Made by a program: the position numbers and the translations under genes
Notes under the pieces: model-generated
Database searches by the model: none
Seen by the model: only the letters and a program-made list of their open reading frames with translations
Told to the model about the DNA's origin: nothing
NCBI GenBank assembly: GCA_002298925.1
Contig: DBMM01000056.1
Location: 1 to 8,650 of the forward strand
Length of the DNA stretch: 8,650 bases
Source of the DNA: Geobacter sp. UBA698
Lineage (GTDB): Bacteria; Desulfobacterota; Desulfuromonadia; Geobacterales; Pseudopelobacteraceae
Direction: 5' to 3'
Part shown: one piece after another, positions 4,527-8,650 of the stretch
Layout of the letters: the number at the start of each line of letters is the position of its first letter
Position numbering within the stretch: position 1 is the first letter of the stretch

Positions 4527-6984
4527 TGGTTTTCATATCCTGTTGAATGGCGGCATCGGTCTTGGTTGTGATGTCCGAGAAATATTCCGAGAGATCCATC
4601 TTGCTGAAATCAAGCGACTGGAACTCTTCCGGTGTAAAACCCCGGCAATTCGGTGAATCGGCCGAGCCCCAAGAGTGGATGGCAGTCGAAAGTTGCGGTC
4701 TTCCCTGTTCCTGAATGATTCGGCCCAGTTTCGACTGGAATACGCAGTGAACCTGGGCGTTCTGGACACAGCCGACCAGAGGCCACTCATCGACGCAATG
4801 GGTACCCACGAAATGGCTCCGCTTGGCAAACATGGCCTCGGACGTCTGGCGGTCGCCGGAACCGCAGGCCGCCTCGATAAACAAAAACGATCCCGGATCG
4901 GTCGTGCAGCACTGGAAGAAACTGGTATCGACTCCCGGTTCCTTGCAGCTCCCTCCCGCTCCATTGAAGATGTGAATCTGGCCAAGGCACTGACCGCTGT
5001 TCGGATCGACCGCGCCATTGGAGCAGGTCATGTCCTGGTTCGCCCCTTCAAGCACGTTCATGATCGTGGCCGCCTCGGCGAATTCATCGATCTTCCGGCA
5101 ATCGATCACCACCTGTTCTCCGGAAGCGGTATCGACCGGACAGACTGCGTTCGCGTCGCATCTCTTGTAGTAAAAATCCCAACTGGAAGGATCGGAGAGA
5201 TACTGGGTGGCATTGCCGGACAGGACCGCATCGGTCTTGCGTGAAGGCTTTTTCGTTTTGCAGGCCAGGATAGGCGCCGAGTAATCAACCCGGCTCCCGA
5301 GATTGACGGTATTGCTATCAGTCATCCAATTGCCGCTGCCGTCCTTTCTCAGATCCTGATACGCCATGGACGTAGTGCTGTCGGCCGTGGTGTTCACCAC
5401 ACTGTCCGTTCTTTTCCTGGCATCCGAGAAGTCCCAGGTTGTGTTGCTCTTGCACGTGTAGCCCCGCTGTTTGCTCCACCAGTTGCGGCACTCCGTGAAA
5501 GTGTTGACCGCCCCGGTGAAAGTCCGGCAGGAAGGAAGCGGAGAAATGCCGGTGGACATGTAGTTGTTCCAGGTCATAACGCCATCGACGGTTTCGCTCT
5601 GGAGAAAGCAGTTCTGGTCCTGCTCCAGGGCAGAGCAGCCGTCGCTTATGTTTTCGGCATAGGTATCCTGGGTCCATTCGAAGTCATAACTCCAGGTGAA
5701 AGTCGGATACTGGGTGCCTCCATCCGAACAGGAGGCTCCGGAATTGATAGCGCTGTCGAATCCATTCAGTAGGCCGTTGACCGAAGCCGACCCGCTGTGG
5801 CAACCAGACCCATGAATGTTCTGCATACTGAAGACGGCGGTAGTGAGTTGGTAGTTCGTTCCGTTCCCGGGTGAAAAGGATACATCGGCTACATGGTGCC
5901 AATGGTCCGAGCCTATGGGAGCCTCCCAGGGATAAGCGCCTCCGCAGTTCCAGTGAGCGCTGCCACTTGGCGAGGTATCGAGATATTCGAGCTGGTAATT
6001 CAGGTTATCGATTTTGTGAATCCGCATGTTGATGTAATGGTCGGTACAGAGTCTTCCGGCAACGGGAGCCTGGGTGAGTTTCTTGACGCTGGTGGCAACC
6101 GAGCCCAGCCGGTTGATGGCACAAGAAGCGGACTGTGACGAATTGGCACTGTTCGCGTACGACGTGTTCAGCAGGGAGTAATAGCTGCCAGGATCGGAGG
6201 ACTGCGTCTGGGCCTCTGTCTCCCCGTCTCCGGACAGCAGAGAACCATTGCTGTAGTAATTCGTGGGGAGACTCTGGGAAGAAGCGACCGAAGAGCAGCC
6301 GCCGGTGTTCTGGCCGTGATAGCTGATGGAAGTTCCGGAAATGCTGGTCTCGGTGACCGTGTACTTGGGGGAGATACCCTGGATAGCACCGGCCACTCCG
6401 CCGCCAACCGTACCCAGGATCTGCGTGGTCTGCGTCATAAACAAATTTGTGCCGCAACTATCGTTGATGCAGTAACAGCCCCCGAGATCGCTGATGGATA
6501 CGTTGGCTAGACTCGCCTGGCCGGCACTGTTCGCCACCCACGTGTATCCCTTGCAGTTGTTCCAGGTTCCGGGCTTACAGGAAATAACACCATTGGCGCA
6601 CACCCCGGAAACCGGGAAGGGAACGGTGTAACTGTATTCCACGTTTTCGTCGAAATTCAGGTCTTCGCCTACGATCACGTTCACATCGCCTCCCGTCATG
6701 GGGGTAAGCAGGACGGTCAAAAACTCCTTTGAAGAGGGACATTGAATCTGGCCGGTGAAGGATTTCGTACCGTCAATACTCTTCATCTGGGTTGCGTTCG
6801 ACGTAAGCGGCGTATAGGCGCTGTCCCTGATCCCGGAGGCTGAACCGTACACCCCAAGCGCCTGGTTCGCGGCGCTAGTTCCGGCCGTCTCCGCCGGACC
6901 GGCATCCGTTCTAAGCGGCAGCAGGGTACTAACTGCCAGCATCAGAGCGATACTTCCCGACCATTTCGCGGATTGCCGCGTCAT
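4492..6984 (-). CDS. traN: TraN, outer-membrane mating-pair stabilisation protein (enlarged)
   Basis: TraN is the outer-membrane adhesin that stabilises mating pairs by binding a recipient surface protein. The product is 830 residues, against about 602 for F TraN. Residues 1-28 form a Sec signal peptide (hydrophobic core about 11-24, cleavage near TDA/GPA). The C-terminus carries the family hallmark: CC at 692-693, RIIQEQGRPQL at 755-765, WGSADSPNCRGFTPEEF at 772-788 and MDLSEYF at 796-802. There are 32 cysteines spread from C82 to C780, implying many disulfides. Residues 230-290 are rich in Ser, Gln, Asn and Gly, and residues 300-510 are rich in Trp, Tyr and Gly, with no resemblance I recognise. 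The ATG at 6984 has a GGAGGG site seven bases upstream, which favours it over the in-frame ATG at residue 15. The start lies inside traC and the end overlaps traW by 35 bp. Placement between traC and traW is unusual. Confidence 0.95.
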   Translation of the reverse strand: MTRQSAKWSGSIALMLAVSTLLPLRTDAGPAETAGTSAANQALGVYGSASGIRDSAYTPLTSNATQMKSIDGTKSFTGQIQCPSSKEFLTVLLTPMTGGDVNVIVGEDLNFDENVEYSYTVPFPVSGVCANGVISCKPGTWNNCKGYTWVANSAGQASLANVSISDLGGCYCINDSCGTNLFMTQTTQILGTVGGGVAGAIQGISPKYTVTETSISGTSISYHGQNTGGCSSVASSQSLPTNYYSNGSLLSGDGETEAQTQSSDPGSYYSLLNTSYANSANSSQSASCAINRLGSVATSVKKLTQAPVAGRLCTDHYINMRIHKIDNLNYQLEYLDTSPSGSAHWNCGGAYPWEAPIGSDHWHHVADVSFSPGNGTNYQLTTAVFSMQNIHGSGCHSGSASVNGLLNGFDSAINSGASCSDGGTQYPTFTWSYDFEWTQDTYAENISDGCSALEQDQNCFLQSETVDGVMTWNNYMSTGISPLPSCRTFTGAVNTFTECRNWWSKQRGYTCKSNTTWDFSDARKRTDSVVNTTADSTTSMAYQDLRKDGSGNWMTDSNTVNLGSRVDYSAPILACKTKKPSRKTDAVLSGNATQYLSDPSSWDFYYKRCDANAVCPVDTASGEQVVIDCRKIDEFAEAATIMNVLEGANQDMTCSNGAVDPNSGQCLGQIHIFNGAGGSCKEPGVDTSFFQCCTTDPGSFLFIEAACGSGDRQTSEAMFAKRSHFVGTHCVDEWPLVGCVQNAQVHCVFQSKLGRIIQEQGRPQLSTAIHSWGSADSPNCRGFTPEEFQSLDFSKMDLSEYFSDITTKTDAAIQQDMKTNVQNYYNNTGH

Positions 6985-8650
6985 AGCTCATCCCTCCGTC
7001 AACCAGATTTTCGATCTCGGCCACTTCGTCTCCCGAGGAGGTGTAGAGGTAGTAGGAATAGGGATCTACCGCGAGCCTGGCCACGCCTCTGCCAAAGGGA
7101 GCGTCGATGAACAGCTCGGAATATTTGGGTCGCATCGACTTGAGAGAGGTCAAAAGCTTCATGGTGAAATCGTCGTAATCGATCAGTCCCTCCTGGCGCC
7201 CCTTGGGATAGTCCGACGCCTCCAGGAAGATCTTGAAGGCCGAGCTGGCCCGGATCACGTCGCCGACGCTGCCAAACAGCTTCAGATCAAGGATCGACTG
7301 GGTAACGATGGCGATTGACGCATTGTGCTTTCTGGACATGCGGTAGGCGGCCTCGATGGATTCCTTGAGCTGCACCCCCTCGCGCATGAACTGCCAGACC
7401 TCGTCGAACACGTTCAGTTTCCTCACATTCCTGGGTGAAAGGTACATGTCGTGGGTGATGGCGTTGATCACCTGTAGGGTGACCACCTTGAACAGTTCCG
7501 GCTTGGGTCGCAGGTGCATCAGTTCCAGCACTACGAAGTCGTCACGGAAGATGTCGAAGTCGCTTCTGCCGTTGAACCAGCGGCCGTAACTATGGCCACT
7601 GGTGAACTCGGTCAGGTTGAAGGCCAGCATCTTGGCCAAAAGGGAAAGTTCGCTCACGTCGGCGAATTCCCGGCCGTGGGTCTCAAAATCGGTCAGAAAG
7701 TCGTGAACCCGATCGATGCAGGCCTCCGGGCCATAAGTCCGCCAGGCCCAGGAAACACCCAGCCTAACCAGGGTGGAGGCGCTCTCGGCCCTGTCAGTCG
7801 GGATCACGTCAGTGGCAGAAAAACACATCTGCATGACCACCGCGGTAATCAGGCAGAGGGTGTTCTCCAGGTACTCGTTCCGCTCCGTTTCTCCCAGACG
7901 CGCTTCGTCTATACTGCTGAACGGATTGAGACAAATGCGGGAGCGCTCGTCGAAGTCCAGGAACCTGGCTCCATGCATTCGGGTCATCTTCTGGTAGGAC
8001 TTGCCCACATCTACGATCCGTATCTTGGCTCCGGTGGAATAATAATTGGAAACCAAGTAGTTGACGAAAAAGGACTTTCCCGCCCCGGGCGAGGCGGCGA
8101 TGAACATGTTGTAGTTGATGGCCTCTTTGGCGAAGATATCCAGGGTGATGATCTGCCCCTTCCTTCCTGTGGCGAGCAGCACCGGCTCCCCGCCGCCGGT
8201 GAAATCGGATTGTACCGGCAGCAGCAGGGTGACCGCATCGGAAGGTGCCGGCGCGTCCCGGTTGATGATGTCGATGTTCTTGCCGATGTCATAGAGACCG
8301 AACGGCAGGGCCGCGATGAAGAGGCTGTCCAGGATCCAGCGGTCGTACTGCATGATGTAGCCGTGGGATTCCCAGACACGGATGGCCCGGATGAGGGACT
8401 CGTGGGCCAGGTGGTCGCTCTTGGCCCAGACCCAGAGAATCGGCATGACCCTGACAAAGGGTATCCCCCGCTCGATCTTGTCGGTCGCCTCCAGGTTCTC
8501 CTCCTTTTTCCTGGAAAGCGACGGGGCAAAGGAACCGAAGGCCTGCTGGGAGAGGACCAGGTTGCACTTGGCGTGCAGTTTGGCCTTCAGGTCGGCAAAG
8601 ACGATGTTGAGGGCAAAGAGGAATGGGGTGATCACCTGACTGGAATTGGA
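6929..8650 (-). CDS. traC: TraC, F-type T4SS assembly ATPase (5'-partial)
   Basis: This is the C-terminal 573 residues of a TraC/VirB4-family ATPase, the cytoplasmic, inner-membrane-associated motor that drives F-type pilus assembly. The frame stays open to the window edge, so the GTG at 8635 is internal and the real start lies outside. F TraC is about 875 residues, so roughly the first third is missing. Visible residues 187-193 read SPGAGKS (Walker A, near 8090-8070). Residues 412-417 read LNVFDE (Walker B, near 7405), followed by W and QFM as is usual in this family. A conserved block at 437-451 (RMSRKHNASIAIVTQ) carries the TQ sensor-like motif. The segment before Walker A (about 60-160) matches the family's middle domain. 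The gene ends in TAG at 6929, and traN starts 56 bp upstream of that stop, which suggests coupled translation. The family call is secure; only the N-terminus is unknown. Confidence 0.96.
   Translation of the reverse strand, partial: SNSSQVITPFLFALNIVFADLKAKLHAKCNLVLSQQAFGSFAPSLSRKKEENLEATDKIERGIPFVRVMPILWVWAKSDHLAHESLIRAIRVWESHGYIMQYDRWILDSLFIAALPFGLYDIGKNIDIINRDAPAPSDAVTLLLPVQSDFTGGGEPVLLATGRKGQIITLDIFAKEAINYNMFIAASPGAGKSFFVNYLVSNYYSTGAKIRIVDVGKSYQKMTRMHGARFLDFDERSRICLNPFSSIDEARLGETERNEYLENTLCLITAVVMQMCFSATDVIPTDRAESASTLVRLGVSWAWRTYGPEACIDRVHDFLTDFETHGREFADVSELSLLAKMLAFNLTEFTSGHSYGRWFNGRSDFDIFRDDFVVLELMHLRPKPELFKVVTLQVINAITHDMYLSPRNVRKLNVFDEVWQFMREGVQLKESIEAAYRMSRKHNASIAIVTQSILDLKLFGSVGDVIRASSAFKIFLEASDYPKGRQEGLIDYDDFTMKLLTSLKSMRPKYSELFIDAPFGRGVARLAVDPYSYYLYTSSGDEVAEIENLVDGGMSYDAAIREMVGKYRSDAGS
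6992..6997 (-). promoter_or_regulatory. Ribosome binding site of traN
   Basis: Minus-strand GGAGGG lies seven bases before the ATG at 6984, within the end of traC. It favours the 830-residue form of TraN and the 56 bp overlap with traC over the in-frame ATG 14 codons later. Confidence 0.8.

Noticed and set aside
4675..5244. 189-codon plus-strand open frame opposite traN
   Set aside because: It is antisense to the conserved C-terminal part of traN, with no ribosome site and no domain; a shadow.
6005..6457. 150-codon minus-strand frame within traN
   Set aside because: It is out of frame with the clear traN reading frame and has a His/Arg-rich composition typical of a shadow.
8011..8529. 172-codon minus-strand frame within traC
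   Set aside because: It is an out-of-frame overlap with the Walker A part of TraC and encodes a low-complexity Ser/Arg/Pro-rich product.
8633..8635. GTG as a traC start
   Set aside because: The frame continues open to 8650 and the product lacks the TraC N-terminal domain, so this codon is internal to a gene cut by the window edge.

Overview
The window is a segment of an F-type conjugative type IV secretion (T4SS) operon. All nine genes lie on the minus strand and run from the right edge to the left. No gene on the plus strand, RNA gene, insertion sequence, CRISPR array or origin could be supported. The element is a conjugative plasmid or an integrative conjugative element of a Gram-negative, proteobacteria-like host. 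The evidence is Sec signal peptides, outer-membrane mating-pair proteins and strong GGAGG-type ribosome sites. GC looks moderately high by eye. A Geobacter/Desulfuromonas-like host is only a guess; nothing in the window fixes the taxon.

In transcription order the genes are: traC (assembly ATPase, 5' end outside the window), traN (outer-membrane mating-pair stabilisation), traW, traU, an unrecognised 122-residue acidic protein, trbC, trbI, an S26 signal peptidase of the TraF/TrhF pilin-processing type, and traF (thioredoxin-fold, 3' end outside the window). The longest gap between genes is 30 bp. Five junctions overlap: traC/traN by 56 bp, traN/traW by 35, traW/traU by 14, orf122/trbC by 4 and trbI/peptidase by 23. 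The set therefore looks like one polycistronic, translationally coupled unit. No internal promoter or terminator for this strand was seen.

TraC would energise pilus assembly from the inner membrane. TraW, TrbC, TraU and TraF are periplasmic pilus-assembly factors, TrbI is an inner-membrane protein linked to pilus dynamics, and TraN is the surface adhesin that stabilises mating pairs. The S26 peptidase probably matures the pilin, which is encoded elsewhere. TraF carries a CXXC motif, and its likely clients TraN (32 Cys) and TraU (15 Cys after the signal peptide) are very cysteine-rich, so a dedicated oxidative folding step is plausible.

Points of interest are the gene order, which differs from F and from R27/SXT; the enlarged TraN with a Ser/Gln-rich, variable-looking centre; the long N-terminal region of TrbC; the altered catalytic-serine motif of the peptidase; and the unknown acidic protein between traU and trbC. 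The system is a recognisable but rearranged F-type T4SS rather than a wholly new machine.
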